A stretch of DNA of 64,000 nucleotides from Herbinix hemicellulosilytica (lineage in GTDB: Bacteria > Bacillota > Clostridia > Lachnospirales > Lachnospiraceae): NCBI RefSeq assembly GCF_002904165.1, contig NZ_CVTD020000015.1:248001-312000 (forward strand), given 5' to 3'. The stretch's first letter is position 1, and each line of letters opens with the position of its first letter. The translations under genes were made by a program, and so were the position numbers. A model generated the notes under the pieces. That model saw nothing but the letters and a program-made list of their open reading frames with translations, was not told the DNA's origin and did not search any database. Positions 1 to 8,398 of this stretch are shown piece after piece.

Positions 1-908
1 AAACCGATATTTTTCATCTTTTCAAAAATCTGCTCCAAAACTTTTCGCTGTCTGGCCGTTCTTGCAAAATCGGTGCCTGCATAACGAATTCTGCTGTATC
101 CCAATGTCTGTTTGCCGTTAAGCAAATACTTTCCCGCAGCCGGAATCAAATCCTTATCTGTATCTTCATTTAAAAACATATTTATATTACGTATATTACT
201 GTTCAAAAAAGGGAGCTCTTCTTCAGTTACCTCTACGGTTACTCCCCCTAAAATATCAATAATCTCTAAAAAGGCAATGAAATCAACCGCCACATAGCCG
301 TCCAGCTTGATTTTGAAATTATTTTCTATTGTTTCTGTCAGAAGTTTGGCTCCTCCCAGGGCATAAGCAGCATTTAAACGGTTGCTCTTTTTACCCGGAA
401 TATTCAGATATATGTCTCTTAACAATGAAGTAAGTACTATCTCTTTATTCTTTTTGCTGACGGACAGAACCATCATGGCATCTGAACGGCCGCGGTCATC
501 CGGATCCCTTGAATCGCTGCCTATCAGCAGTACGTTAAATACATTCTTATCTTTCATAACCGGTATATCTGCTATTTTTTCGTATTCGGAAAGAAAATTT
601 AAATCCTCATCTGTTGAATCAGATACGTTATCCACATTAATGTCATCGATACTTAATTCATCCTGAAAGGCTTCCGATACTTGATTCTCTATCATATGCA
701 CGTTCTCATCAATATCAATATTGTCATTGTAATCTTCGGCATAGACATAATCGTCCTCTTGACTTCGGTCTATCACGTTCATCTTCCTGATGTAATTCCT
801 GATAACCATATAACCGATGAAAAAAACAGTTACAAAAAACGCAAAACCGGTACCCAAAGAAACCAGAACTGCTTTTTTAACTTTCAGCTTCCTCAACGTC
901 TTTTTCAT
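1..908 (-). CDS. LytR-CpsA-Psr (LCP) family cell-wall ligase, 3' end outside window
   Basis: About 302 codons are open from an ATG at 908-906 to the window edge, so the C-terminus is missing. A short basic cytoplasmic stretch precedes one membrane segment (about residues 13-33). An acidic linker rich in D, E and N follows. The LCP domain starts near residue 105 with FNVLLIGSDSRD, then GRSDAMMV and LTSLLRDIYLNIPG, and later the YSRIRYAGTDFARTARQ stretch; these D and R residues bind the polyprenyl pyrophosphate in the family. LCP proteins attach undecaprenyl-linked glycopolymers (teichoic acids, capsule) to peptidoglycan on the outer face of the membrane. A weak GGTGG lies 5 nt before the start. 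The large polysaccharide locus at the other end of the window is a possible substrate source, but that link is only an inference. Confidence 0.9.
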   Translation of the reverse strand, partial: MKKTLRKLKVKKAVLVSLGTGFAFFVTVFFIGYMVIRNYIRKMNVIDRSQEDDYVYAEDYNDNIDIDENVHMIENQVSEAFQDELSIDDINVDNVSDSTDEDLNFLSEYEKIADIPVMKDKNVFNVLLIGSDSRDPDDRGRSDAMMVLSVSKKNKEIVLTSLLRDIYLNIPGKKSNRLNAAYALGGAKLLTETIENNFKIKLDGYVAVDFIAFLEIIDILGGVTVEVTEEELPFLNSNIRNINMFLNEDTDKDLIPAAGKYLLNGKQTLGYSRIRYAGTDFARTARQRKVLEQIFEKMKNIG

Positions 909-1118
909 ATAACCACCATTATGCTTTATATATTGCCTGTAAAATTGTCATTATATATCCGTTTGCAAATCATTTTAAATTTCATTCATTAATCTTTATT
1001 CACAAGTATTAAAAATATAAAATAAGCTTTTATGGCCTGATTTATCCTCTCCCATATTTAACATAATTATTCACAAAAATATTTACCGATAAAATTAATA
1101 AACTCTAAAATAAAAAAA
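909..1118. other. AT-rich intergenic stretch between the LCP gene and the pnp terminator
   Basis: No ORF of convincing quality and no strong inverted repeat is seen. It must contain the LCP gene promoter. TATAAT-like strings occur, but none has a good -35 at 16-18 nt, so no promoter is called. Confidence 0.4.
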
Positions 1119-1135
1119 GCTGCCTAAATGGCAGC
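1119..1135 (-). terminator. Rho-independent terminator of pnp
   Basis: On the minus strand a 6-bp stem, GCTGCC/GGCAGC with a 5-nt loop, is followed directly by TTTTTTTA. It lies about 100 nt past the pnp stop. Confidence 0.8.
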
Positions 1136-1156
1136 ATAAATTAAATCGGAATATTT

Positions 1157-1199
1157 AAAGGATGAATTCATCCAAGTTACCAAGATAAACCCATCCTTT
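1157..1199 (-). other. Second inverted repeat in the pnp 3' UTR
   Basis: AAAGGATG (1157-1164) pairs with CATCCTTT (1192-1199). The left arm overlaps a perfect 14-nt palindrome, GGATGAATTCATCC (1160-1173), so two alternative folds are possible. It lies between the pnp stop and the terminator. No U-tract follows, so it is more likely a 3' UTR structure than a terminator. Confidence 0.45.
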
Positions 1200-1234
1200 G
1201 CAGTATACTTATTTTATTGTAAAACTATTATATC

Positions 1235-3319
1235 TTACAGGTCTTTCATACTGAAGGACACTCTTCCCATCTTGTCAGGACCCAGGCAAACAACTTTTAC
1301 CCTGTCTCCTAAGGTAAGGATGTCTTCAACATGACGAACCCTCTGCTTTGACATCTTGGAAATATGAAGGAGGCCTTCCTTACCGGGCGCAAACTCTAAG
1401 AATGCACCGAATTCTTTTATGCTGATAACTTTACCTTCGTAAATCTTGCCTTCTTCAAAATCACTTACAATTGTCTGTATCATCTGTGCAGCCCTGTCGA
1501 TGCTGTCCTTATCCTGTCCGCAAATGGATACGGCACCGTCATCGGTTATATCAATCTTAACTCCGGTCTGTTCGATGATGGCATTGATGGTCTTGCCTCT
1601 CTGTCCGACAACATCACCGATCTTGGCAGGATCAATCTTAATCTGAATAATCTTCGGTGAATAAGGGCCGACTTCGGGTCTGGGTTTGGATATAACCGGA
1701 GCCATTACTTCATCTATAATATGAATTCTTGCTTCTCTTGCTCTATAAATGGCTTTTTCTACAATTTCCCTTGTAAGGCCGTGGATCTTGATATCCATCT
1801 GTATTGCCGTAATACCTTTATGGGTTCCGGCCACCTTAAAGTCCATATCACCGAAGAAATCCTCAAGCCCTTGTATGTCTGTAAGCAGTACATAATCGTC
1901 ATCGGTTTCACCGGTAACCAGTCCTACGGATATACCGGCAACCATGGCCTTAATGGGTACGCCGGCAGCCATAAGGGACAGGGTTGAAGCACATACACTG
2001 GCTTGGGAAGTGGATCCGTTTGACTCCAATACTTCCGATACCGTACGGATAGCATAAGGGAATTCTTCTTCGGAAGGAAGTACCGGAACCAAAGCTTTTT
2101 CAGCCAAAGCACCGTGACCTATTTCCCTTCTTCCGGGACCTCTAGAAGGCTTAGTCTCACCGACGGAATATGAAGGGAAATTATAATGGTGCATATATCT
2201 TTTAACCGTTTCATTTTCATCTATACCGTCAAGCCTTTGGGTTTCAGCCAAAGCGCCCAGGGTTGTAACAGTCAAAACCTGAGTCTGACCGCGGGTAAAC
2301 ATACCCGAGCCGTGAGTTCTTGGAAGAATATCAATTTCGGCAGAAAGCTTTCTCATTTCATCCAATTTACGGCCGTCCGGGCGTTTTTTGTCCTTTAATA
2401 TCATCTTTCTTACGGTCTTTTTCTGGAACTTATAAACCGCATCGTTTATAAACGGAACCCAATCGGGATGATCCGTTTCATAACGTTCAGTAAGTTTTTC
2501 AACTATAGCTTTGATATTTTCTTCCCTGACCTGTTTTTCGTCGGTAAATACAGCTTCTTCCATAGCCTCGGGGGTTATGAAATTAACCATATCCTCATAC
2601 ATTTCGTCAGGTACTTTAAATCTTTCATATTCATGCTTGGGCTTGCCGCACTCTGCCACAATCTTATCTATAAATTCAATTATTTTCTTATTAATTTCAT
2701 GGGCGGCATAAATAGCCTCAATCATTTTATCTTCCTGGATCTCATTGGCACCTGCTTCTATCATTATGACTTTATCCCTGGTAGATGCAACGGTAAGGGC
2801 CAAATCTGACTTTTCCCTTTGTGCTGATGTCGGATTAAATACCAGTTCTCCGTCGACCATACCTACCATGGTAGCAGCTACCGGTCCGTTAAAAGGTATA
2901 TCGGAAATACAGGTGGCTATAGATGAACCCAGCATAGCCGTAAGTTCCGGCGAGCAATCTTGGTCAACGCAAAGTACCAGGTTATCGATAGTAACGTCGT
3001 TCCTGTAATCATCCGGAAACAAAGGCCTCATAGGCCTGTCAATGGCGCGGGATGCCAATATGGCATTTTCTGAAGGCTTACCTTCCCTCTTAATAAATCC
3101 GCCGGGAATTTTTCCTACGGCATATAACTTTTCTTCATATTCGACACTTAACGGAAAGAAATCTATTCCTTCTCTGGGCTTATCCGATGCCGTTGCTGTT
3201 GACAATACTACCGTATCACCATAATGCATCAAAGCTGCTCCGTTTGCCTGGGCGGCCATTCTGCCTATATCAACTCTAAGTGTCCTGCCGCACAGTTCCA
3301 TTGTGTAACTTTTGTACAT
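1235..3319 (-). CDS. pnp: Polyribonucleotide nucleotidyltransferase (PNPase)
   Basis: The protein has 694 residues, a normal length. It carries out phosphorolytic 3'-5' RNA degradation in the cytoplasm as a trimeric ring. Domains in order: first RNase PH fold (about 10-140, with YAVGKIPGGFIKREG), helical linker (about 145-225), second RNase PH fold (about 320-460), KH (about 550-610, with VGQRGKTI) and S1 (about 620-690, with GKVISIKEFGAFLE). The catalytic half is intact: SNGSTSQASVC for phosphate binding and FFGDMDFKVAGT with the metal-binding aspartates. The start is supported by GGAGA upstream (AAAGGAGAGCTAAAGT then ATG). It has its own promoter and a long hairpin leader. In many Firmicutes pnp directly follows rpsO; here a MATE transporter gene lies between them. 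Confidence 0.98.
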   Translation of the reverse strand: MYKSYTMELCGRTLRVDIGRMAAQANGAALMHYGDTVVLSTATASDKPREGIDFFPLSVEYEEKLYAVGKIPGGFIKREGKPSENAILASRAIDRPMRPLFPDDYRNDVTIDNLVLCVDQDCSPELTAMLGSSIATCISDIPFNGPVAATMVGMVDGELVFNPTSAQREKSDLALTVASTRDKVIMIEAGANEIQEDKMIEAIYAAHEINKKIIEFIDKIVAECGKPKHEYERFKVPDEMYEDMVNFITPEAMEEAVFTDEKQVREENIKAIVEKLTERYETDHPDWVPFINDAVYKFQKKTVRKMILKDKKRPDGRKLDEMRKLSAEIDILPRTHGSGMFTRGQTQVLTVTTLGALAETQRLDGIDENETVKRYMHHYNFPSYSVGETKPSRGPGRREIGHGALAEKALVPVLPSEEEFPYAIRTVSEVLESNGSTSQASVCASTLSLMAAGVPIKAMVAGISVGLVTGETDDDYVLLTDIQGLEDFFGDMDFKVAGTHKGITAIQMDIKIHGLTREIVEKAIYRAREARIHIIDEVMAPVISKPRPEVGPYSPKIIQIKIDPAKIGDVVGQRGKTINAIIEQTGVKIDITDDGAVSICGQDKDSIDRAAQMIQTIVSDFEEGKIYEGKVISIKEFGAFLEFAPGKEGLLHISKMSKQRVRHVEDILTLGDRVKVVCLGPDKMGRVSFSMKDL

Positions 3320-3352
3320 ACTTTAGCTCTCCTTTTCCTAATTTAATTTGCA

Positions 3353-3450
3353 GAGCCGTAAGGCACCGAAACGACTGAAAAACCTACCGATTTGTAAAAT
3401 CCAATAATCAATAGGCTTTTCAGTAGTCTCGGGTTGTCCTTAAACGGCTC
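3353..3450 (-). promoter_or_regulatory. Long hairpin leader of pnp mRNA
   Basis: The arms pair almost throughout. GAGCCGT pairs with ACGGCTC at the base, then AAGG with CCTT, CCGAGAC with GTTTCGG, ACTGAAAA with TTTTCAGT, CCTA with TAGG, and TTGAT with ATCGG near the loop. The structure begins within about 15 nt of the predicted transcription start and ends about 33 nt before the pnp start codon. No U-run follows, so it is not a simple terminator. In E. coli the pnp leader hairpin is cut by RNase III and PNPase then represses its own message. A similar autoregulatory role here is inference. Confidence 0.7.
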
Positions 3451-3460
3451 TAACTCTATT

Positions 3461-3492
3461 ATTATATCATTATTATTTCCGATTTGCTACAA
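3461..3492 (-). promoter_or_regulatory. Putative pnp promoter
   Basis: On the minus strand TGATATAAT gives a perfect -10 (3461-3466) with an extended TGn. The best -35-like string, TTGTAG (3487-3492), is 20 nt away, longer than ideal, so the extended -10 probably dominates. Confidence 0.6.
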
Positions 3493-3547
3493 TAAATTTC
3501 CTATGTTTCAATATTATATATATTTTTATTAAAAACTTTCTACCTAT

Positions 3548-3602
3548 AATAATGCTCCTTCTTGCGAAAGTTATACTGCATATGCGCAAGAGGAGCATTA
3601 TT
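3548..3602 (-). terminator. Stem-loop downstream of the MATE gene, possible terminator
   Basis: A 12-nt arm ending in AATGCTCCT pairs perfectly with AGGAGCATT on the other side, and CTTGCG pairs with CGCAAG after a one-base bulge. The loop is 18 nt. On the minus strand the stem is followed by ATAGGTAGAAAGTTTTT rather than an immediate U-tract, so termination is only possible. The rest of 3320-3689 holds the pnp promoter and leader and no gene. Confidence 0.5.
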
Positions 3603-3689
3603 AATCAACTTTATAACATAGTGCCAACAATTCAATTCATCTACTGCAAATTACTAAAAACAAAGCCTTAGTGCAAATAAATATAGATC

Positions 3690-5087
3690 CTAAGCCACTA
3701 TATTTTTTAGCCACTTTTTCTGCCTATACCTTATATAACTGAAGATCAGCTTATACACTTCTTCAATCATAATCATGGCATATACGATGTATATAGGAAG
3801 TTTAAATACCAGTCCTCCCAATACAGCCATTGGAATTCCCACCAGATAAACACTGGTTACGTCAAGAAATAATGATGCTTTGGTATCTCCTCCGCTTCTT
3901 AGTATCGCCACAATAAAAAGGGAGTTTAACATCCTGACCGGCATGTATAAGGCAAAAACTGTTATGCAGAGTATAACATATTCAAAAACCTCATCCGATA
4001 CATCAAAAATCGAAGCAACAGGAATTCTTGCCATAAGTACAATTATAGCTCCGACAATTGATAATAAGAACATCATAACTATATAATTTTTTGCGTGTTC
4101 CTCTGCCTTGTCAAGTTCATTGGAGCCCAGTTCGTTTCCAAGCAATACCGCAGAAGCATTACAAATGCCAAAAAATAATACCAAGGCTACCTGCTCAACT
4201 GTATTTGTAATAGTAATGGCTGCAGTTGCCGCATCTCCCATCCTACCGTATACCAGAGAATACATGGTAACACCAAATCCCCACATAAACTCATTGGCAA
4301 TTACGGGAGAGGCGGTGCGAATATACTTGGTAAGAAAGAGTTTATTAAGAAACGGTTCACCCGTTTCTTTATGTTTGTTATACTTTTGGTGAATAAAATC
4401 ACCCAGTTTTCCGTCACCGGTTTTATGGGAATAAACTAGTATTAATAATGCTGCGCATTCTACGATTCTTGCGATAACCGTAGCTAAAGCCGCTCCTGCC
4501 ACACCCATCCTGGGAAAGCCAAAATTCCCAAATATAAGGCAATAATTAAAAAATACATTCACCATGATGGATATGCCTGTTATAATAACCGGCAGCTTAA
4601 CATAATTCATACTCCTTAAGACTGATACGAACGCCACGGAAATCGCGACTAAAGGATAGCTGAATACGATTATAACAAGATATTTCCTACCTTCCTGAAT
4701 CGTTCCGGCTAGAGGAGTAAATATTCTCATAACAAACTCTGGAAAGAAAAAGCCCGGAATGACAAACAGAAGCGATCCGCCGACTCCTATTAATATGGCG
4801 ATACGCAAAACCCGTTTAATATTTAAAAGTTCACCCTTTCCCCAATATTGGGAGGCCAATATTCCTGAGCCGCTGCTAATTCCGAAAGTCAGCAAAGCAA
4901 ATATAAAGAAATATTTGTTGGCAAGTCCTACGGCTGCTATGCTGGTTTCACCGAGTTTACCTATCATTAAGGTATCAACCAGATTAACCAGGTTATTCAA
5001 CAGATTTTGCAGTACAATCGGTATGGTAAGTGCAAATGTCTTTTTTAAAAATTCCTTATCTTTCAGTATAATTTTTAGTCTTTTCAT
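3690..5087 (-). CDS. MATE family multidrug efflux transporter
   Basis: This is a 465-residue polytopic membrane protein with about 12 hydrophobic segments in two similar halves, typical of MATE carriers (NorM/DinF type). Family features include the N-terminal LTIPIVLQNLLNNLVNLVDTLMIG and GISSGSGILASQYWGKG. Members export cationic drugs or metabolites in exchange for Na+ or H+; the substrate cannot be read from sequence. The start is supported by AAAGAGG six nucleotides upstream. It stands alone between rpsO and pnp with an rpsO terminator before it and a stem-loop after it, which suggests an independent unit inserted into an otherwise conserved gene pair. A TATAAT lies near 5115 but a -35 is not clear. 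Confidence 0.9.
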   Translation of the reverse strand: MKRLKIILKDKEFLKKTFALTIPIVLQNLLNNLVNLVDTLMIGKLGETSIAAVGLANKYFFIFALLTFGISSGSGILASQYWGKGELLNIKRVLRIAILIGVGGSLLFVIPGFFFPEFVMRIFTPLAGTIQEGRKYLVIIVFSYPLVAISVAFVSVLRSMNYVKLPVIITGISIMVNVFFNYCLIFGNFGFPRMGVAGAALATVIARIVECAALLILVYSHKTGDGKLGDFIHQKYNKHKETGEPFLNKLFLTKYIRTASPVIANEFMWGFGVTMYSLVYGRMGDAATAAITITNTVEQVALVLFFGICNASAVLLGNELGSNELDKAEEHAKNYIVMMFLLSIVGAIIVLMARIPVASIFDVSDEVFEYVILCITVFALYMPVRMLNSLFIVAILRSGGDTKASLFLDVTSVYLVGIPMAVLGGLVFKLPIYIVYAMIMIEEVYKLIFSYIRYRQKKWLKNIVA

Positions 5088-5253
5088 AATGCCTCTTTAC
5101 GTAAATTTCAATATTATAGTTTAGTTTTCCAATTAGATATAGTTTATTTTGTCATTTAAATATTTAGACAAATATCTTTGCATCTAATATACCTGTCAAA
5201 TCTTTAAAAGACTGACAAACAGGTACATTTATTACTTCAAATAATGTTGAATA

Positions 5254-5291
5254 AAAAACTGCTCCATAAATTTTGCAAAGGAGCAGTTTTT
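5254..5291 (-). terminator. Rho-independent terminator of rpsO
   Basis: On the minus strand AAAACTGCTCC pairs with GGAGCAGTTTT across a 13-nt loop, followed by a T-run (TTTTTTATTC). It sits right after the rpsO stop. Confidence 0.88.
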
Positions 5292-5298
5292 GATTTAA

Positions 5299-5565
5299 TT
5301 ACTTTCTTAAATTTAAACGCTCAATCAGTTCACGATAGGACTCAATGTTTGTTCTCTTAAGGTACTCAAGAAGTCCTCTTCTTTGACCAACCATCTTAAG
5401 AAGTCCTCTTCTGGAATGATGGTCTTTCTTATTATTCTTCAGGTGCTCAGTTAACTGATTAATTCTTTCTGTTAACAATGCAATCTGTACCTCGGGTGAA
5501 CCTGTGTCTTGAGGAGTCCTTCCGTACTCTTTAATAATTTCAGCTTTTCTTTCTTTGCTAAGCAT
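5299..5565 (-). CDS. rpsO: 30S ribosomal protein S15
   Basis: The 88 residues are the standard length. S15 is a primary 16S rRNA binder in the platform of the small subunit. The sequence has the family pattern: [22 protein letters not shown], then [25 protein letters not shown], with the basic residues that contact the rRNA three-way junction. The ribosome binding site AAAGGAGG lies 8 nt before the ATG. It is monocistronic here, with its own promoter and terminator. S15 commonly represses its own translation through a structured leader. The 5' UTR (5570-5655) can form a small CCAAT/ATTGG hairpin, but I cannot match it to a known S15 leader class. Confidence 0.98.
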   Translation of the reverse strand: MLSKERKAEIIKEYGRTPQDTGSPEVQIALLTERINQLTEHLKNNKKDHHSRRGLLKMVGQRRGLLEYLKRTNIESYRELIERLNLRK

Positions 5566-5658
5566 ATCTTTTCCTCCTTTAATAATTTAAACACCAAATA
5601 CCAAGAAAAGGCCGGAGTTTCCCAATTTCCGAGTATTGGCTGGTTAACCACAACAGCT

Positions 5659-5687
5659 ATAATATCATAATAATTTCATGTTTTCAA
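5659..5687 (-). promoter_or_regulatory. Promoter of rpsO
   Basis: -35 TTGAAA (5682-5687), 17-nt spacer, -10 TATTAT (5659-5664) preceded by TGA, an extended -10. It lies about 95 nt upstream of the rpsO start. Confidence 0.8.
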
Positions 5688-5721
5688 CTACAAATTTATT
5701 TTAATTTAGATAATTTTTCCC

Positions 5722-6471
5722 TTATTTTAGCTTTGTCCCGCACGACCCGCAATAAATTGCATCATTTTCATTGACTCTTCCACATCTTGTACAAACAGTA
5801 CCCTGATTTTCCGTATTTGTCATATGAACCTTATCATTTTCCTTTAGGTCTTCCATAGATTCAGGGGCCTGTATAGACTGTGCCGATATCTGATCTGACG
5901 GTGCTTGTTCGTAAGGCTGCGAAGTCTGTGATTGCATATGAGTAGTACTACCGTTATTCTGTCTGCCAAAGGGCGGACGGGAATATGTATTTTTAGACTG
6001 TGCTTCGCCGAGAATATTTGATATTATCCCTATTTTAACATCTTTTCCGATCAGGGTCATGATTATGCATATGACATAGACGGCTGTAACAGCCGCATCA
6101 ACAAGAAACGATAACAGCAATATTATAAAAATAGGGAAAAAAACAGGCGCACTTCTAAAATAATTGAACGAATAGAAGAAATTTTCAATCTTTATATTGT
6201 CCAGTCCTCCGTTAAATAAAGACGCAAATGATGTAATCAAATTAATCACAAAGTAAATAAGTTGAAACAGAATTGCAAAGACATATGAGTGTTTTACCGC
6301 ATTCTTTACTTTGTCGTCAAAATTTAAAGTAAATACCGTCGCAGCAAATATCAAGGCAATAATAAGCGTACCGGACATATTTTTAGATAAAAAATATCCT
6401 ATCAGATAAGCGAATACAACCAGGATAGTAACCGGTATGCCTAAGTTCTTCTTTTCACGAAGTTTTTCCAT
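5722..6471 (-). CDS. Membrane protein with C-terminal zinc ribbon, function unknown
   Basis: I do not recognise a named family. The 249 residues contain about five hydrophobic segments in the first 150, then a polar linker rich in Q, S and P (about 155-220). The last 24 residues form a zinc ribbon (CTRCGRVNENDAIYCGSCG), two CxxC knuckles. The architecture, a membrane domain with a small cytosolic zinc ribbon at the end, is common among uncharacterised Firmicutes proteins. It lies between ribF and rpsO but has its own promoter. AAGGA lies about 10 nt before the ATG. No substrate or partner can be proposed. Confidence 0.8.
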   Translation of the reverse strand: MEKLREKKNLGIPVTILVVFAYLIGYFLSKNMSGTLIIALIFAATVFTLNFDDKVKNAVKHSYVFAILFQLIYFVINLITSFASLFNGGLDNIKIENFFYSFNYFRSAPVFFPIFIILLLSFLVDAAVTAVYVICIIMTLIGKDVKIGIISNILGEAQSKNTYSRPPFGRQNNGSTTHMQSQTSQPYEQAPSDQISAQSIQAPESMEDLKENDKVHMTNTENQGTVCTRCGRVNENDAIYCGSCGTKLK

Positions 6472-6501
6472 AACAATTACATCCTTCCCGTATTTTTCTA
6501 T

Positions 6502-6531
6502 ATATTACCATATAGTCCGGTTTTTAGTCAA
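6502..6531 (-). promoter_or_regulatory. Promoter of the zinc-ribbon membrane protein gene
   Basis: -35 TTGACT (6526-6531), 18-nt spacer, -10 TAATAT (6502-6507). It lies immediately after the ribF stop codon. Confidence 0.65.
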
Positions 6532-6536
6532 TTAAT

Positions 6537-7454
6537 CTAAATACCGAAATACTTTTTTCCCAAATCCAAATCTTCTGCCATTCTGTGCTTTAACTCATCT
6601 AAACTTCCGAATTTGATTTCCGGCCTTATATATTTAAGAAACTCGACCGAAACCTCCTGCCCGTATAGATTCATGTTAAAATCATAGATATATGTTTCTA
6701 TACCCACCGGTTCTTCGTTGCCGACAGTAGGTTTAACACCTATATTGGTCATACCGGGATAGGCTTTGCCATCTATAATTGTCCGGGAAATATATACACC
6801 CCTTGGCGGAAGAAGTTTGTTTGCCGGAGGTATAAGATTAATCGTTGGCATTCCCAAAGTTCTTCCGATTTTCTTTCCGTGAAGTACCCTTCCGAATACG
6901 GAATAGGGGGCTCCAAGCATGGCATTTACCGCTTCAATATTTCCTTTTTCCAGTTCATTTCTGATAACCGAACTGCTTATAACCTTATCCTTCCATGTTT
7001 TCTTCTCAAAGGTAATAACTTTAAAGCCATAGATATCCTCCATGGCTTTGAGCATATTTACGTCTCCTCTTCGCTCCCGTCCAAATCTGAAATCATTTCC
7101 TACAACAATTACTTTTGCATCCAGTTTTTGGACCAGAATATCCTTTACAAAATCCTCCGGTTCAAGGCTCTTTGTATAAAATGTAAAAGGATAGGATATC
7201 AATATATCCAAACCGTATTTTTCAAGCTTTGCCTTCTTTTCCTCTTCCGTATAAATCAATTTAATCTCATTATCGGAAATTACATTATGGGGATGATACA
7301 AAAAAGTAAACATCACAGAAGTCATCCCCAGTTTTTTCTGAGACAAAACCTCATTAATCAGCATTTGGTGTCCCAGATGGAGTCCGTCGAATTTACCCAA
7401 TGTTACTGCGCTGTTATTAATATAAAATTCTGTTTTTCCCGCTATATATTTCAT
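6537..7454 (-). CDS. ribF: Bifunctional riboflavin kinase / FMN adenylyltransferase
   Basis: The 305-residue protein makes FMN and then FAD from riboflavin and ATP. The N-terminal adenylyltransferase domain carries GKFDGLHLGH (HxGH at 26-29) and FVVGNDFRFG-type sequence near residue 115. The C-terminal kinase domain has GRTLGMPTINL and GVYISRTIIDG, followed by the conserved ETYIYDF. GGAGG lies 5 nt before the ATG. It is the last gene of the rimP-nusA-infB operon, 18 nt after truB, and is followed at once by the promoter of the next gene. Confidence 0.96.
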   Translation of the reverse strand: MKYIAGKTEFYINNSAVTLGKFDGLHLGHQMLINEVLSQKKLGMTSVMFTFLYHPHNVISDNEIKLIYTEEEKKAKLEKYGLDILISYPFTFYTKSLEPEDFVKDILVQKLDAKVIVVGNDFRFGRERRGDVNMLKAMEDIYGFKVITFEKKTWKDKVISSSVIRNELEKGNIEAVNAMLGAPYSVFGRVLHGKKIGRTLGMPTINLIPPANKLLPPRGVYISRTIIDGKAYPGMTNIGVKPTVGNEEPVGIETYIYDFNMNLYGQEVSVEFLKYIRPEIKFGSLDELKHRMAEDLDLGKKYFGI

Positions 7455-7472
7455 TAAATCCTCCGGTAGTAA

Positions 7473-8384
7473 TTATAAAAACATTTTATAAGCGACAAAC
7501 TTGCTCAAATCAGCATCAAAACGATAAATACCGACAAAAACTCCCCTTGAATCATAAACCCGAACCAAAGCTCCCCCACTTATAGTATCCTGATCAGATA
7601 AGAAGTCCAGATTTCTTTTAAAAAAGGCATTGCCATTGTAAACGAGCTTATCGTATTTGCTGCTCATAACCGCTTTTGGGTATGACGAAAAAATCTCATC
7701 TACAGAAACAATATGTCCGCCGATAGTACCGCTGCGGACATATTCTTCCACTTCACTTAAATATAATGACCCGGAAATATCAAAATTACCGACTCTGGTA
7801 CGCAGCAGGGTTTTCATAACTCCTCCGCATCCCAAAATTTCCCCGATATCATGAAGCAATGTCCTGATATAGGTTCCTTTACCGCAATCAACCCTAAGCC
7901 TTACCTCATGTTCATCCGGGTCAAATTTGAGAATTTCTATATTATAAATCATTACCTTCCGGGAGCTTCTTTCTATTTCTTTACCCTGCCTTGCCAGTTC
8001 ATAAAGTTTTTTTCCGTTAACCTTTACGGCAGAATACATGGGCGGTATCTGGTCATAGCCTCCGATAAACCTTTCAACCGCTTCTTTTATCTGTTGTAAA
8101 TCCACATTCACGGAAGCTTCTTTTAAAACATTTCCCGTCATATCCTGGGTATCGGTTACTATACCTAGTTTCATAACCGCTTCATATGTTTTGTCTTTAT
8201 CTACGATTAAATCAACGACTTTTGTAGCTTTGCCTATACATACGGGAAGGACACCTTCCGCTTCAGGATCCAAGGTGCCCGTGTGTCCGATTTTTTTTAT
8301 TTTTAATATACCTCTCATTTTTGCCACAACATCATGAGAGGTATATCCTTTTTCTTTATATATATTAATAATTCCGTCAATCAA
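7473..8384 (-). CDS. truB: tRNA pseudouridine-55 synthase
   Basis: The 303-residue enzyme isomerises U55 in the T-loop of tRNAs. The catalytic aspartate is D39 in GHTGTLDPEAEGVLP. Other family landmarks are IPPMYSAVKVNGKKLYELARQG, the RVDCGKGTYIRTL motif, and a C-terminal PUA-like part. The start codon is TTG, the only start that gives the canonical N-terminus (DGIINIYKEKGYTSHD). GGGG lies 9 nt upstream. The gap to the upstream gene nrnA is 14 nt, so the two are co-transcribed. Confidence 0.96.
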   Translation of the reverse strand: MIDGIINIYKEKGYTSHDVVAKMRGILKIKKIGHTGTLDPEAEGVLPVCIGKATKVVDLIVDKDKTYEAVMKLGIVTDTQDMTGNVLKEASVNVDLQQIKEAVERFIGGYDQIPPMYSAVKVNGKKLYELARQGKEIERSSRKVMIYNIEILKFDPDEHEVRLRVDCGKGTYIRTLLHDIGEILGCGGVMKTLLRTRVGNFDISGSLYLSEVEEYVRSGTIGGHIVSVDEIFSSYPKAVMSSKYDKLVYNGNAFFKRNLDFLSDQDTISGGALVRVYDSRGVFVGIYRFDADLSKFVAYKMFL

Positions 8385-8398
8385 TTTTATCTGCCCCT

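Noticed and set aside
5189-5226. Inverted repeat ACCTGT/ACAGGT upstream of the MATE gene as a riboswitch
   Set aside because: The pairing is short and interrupted, and no conserved riboswitch core is seen.
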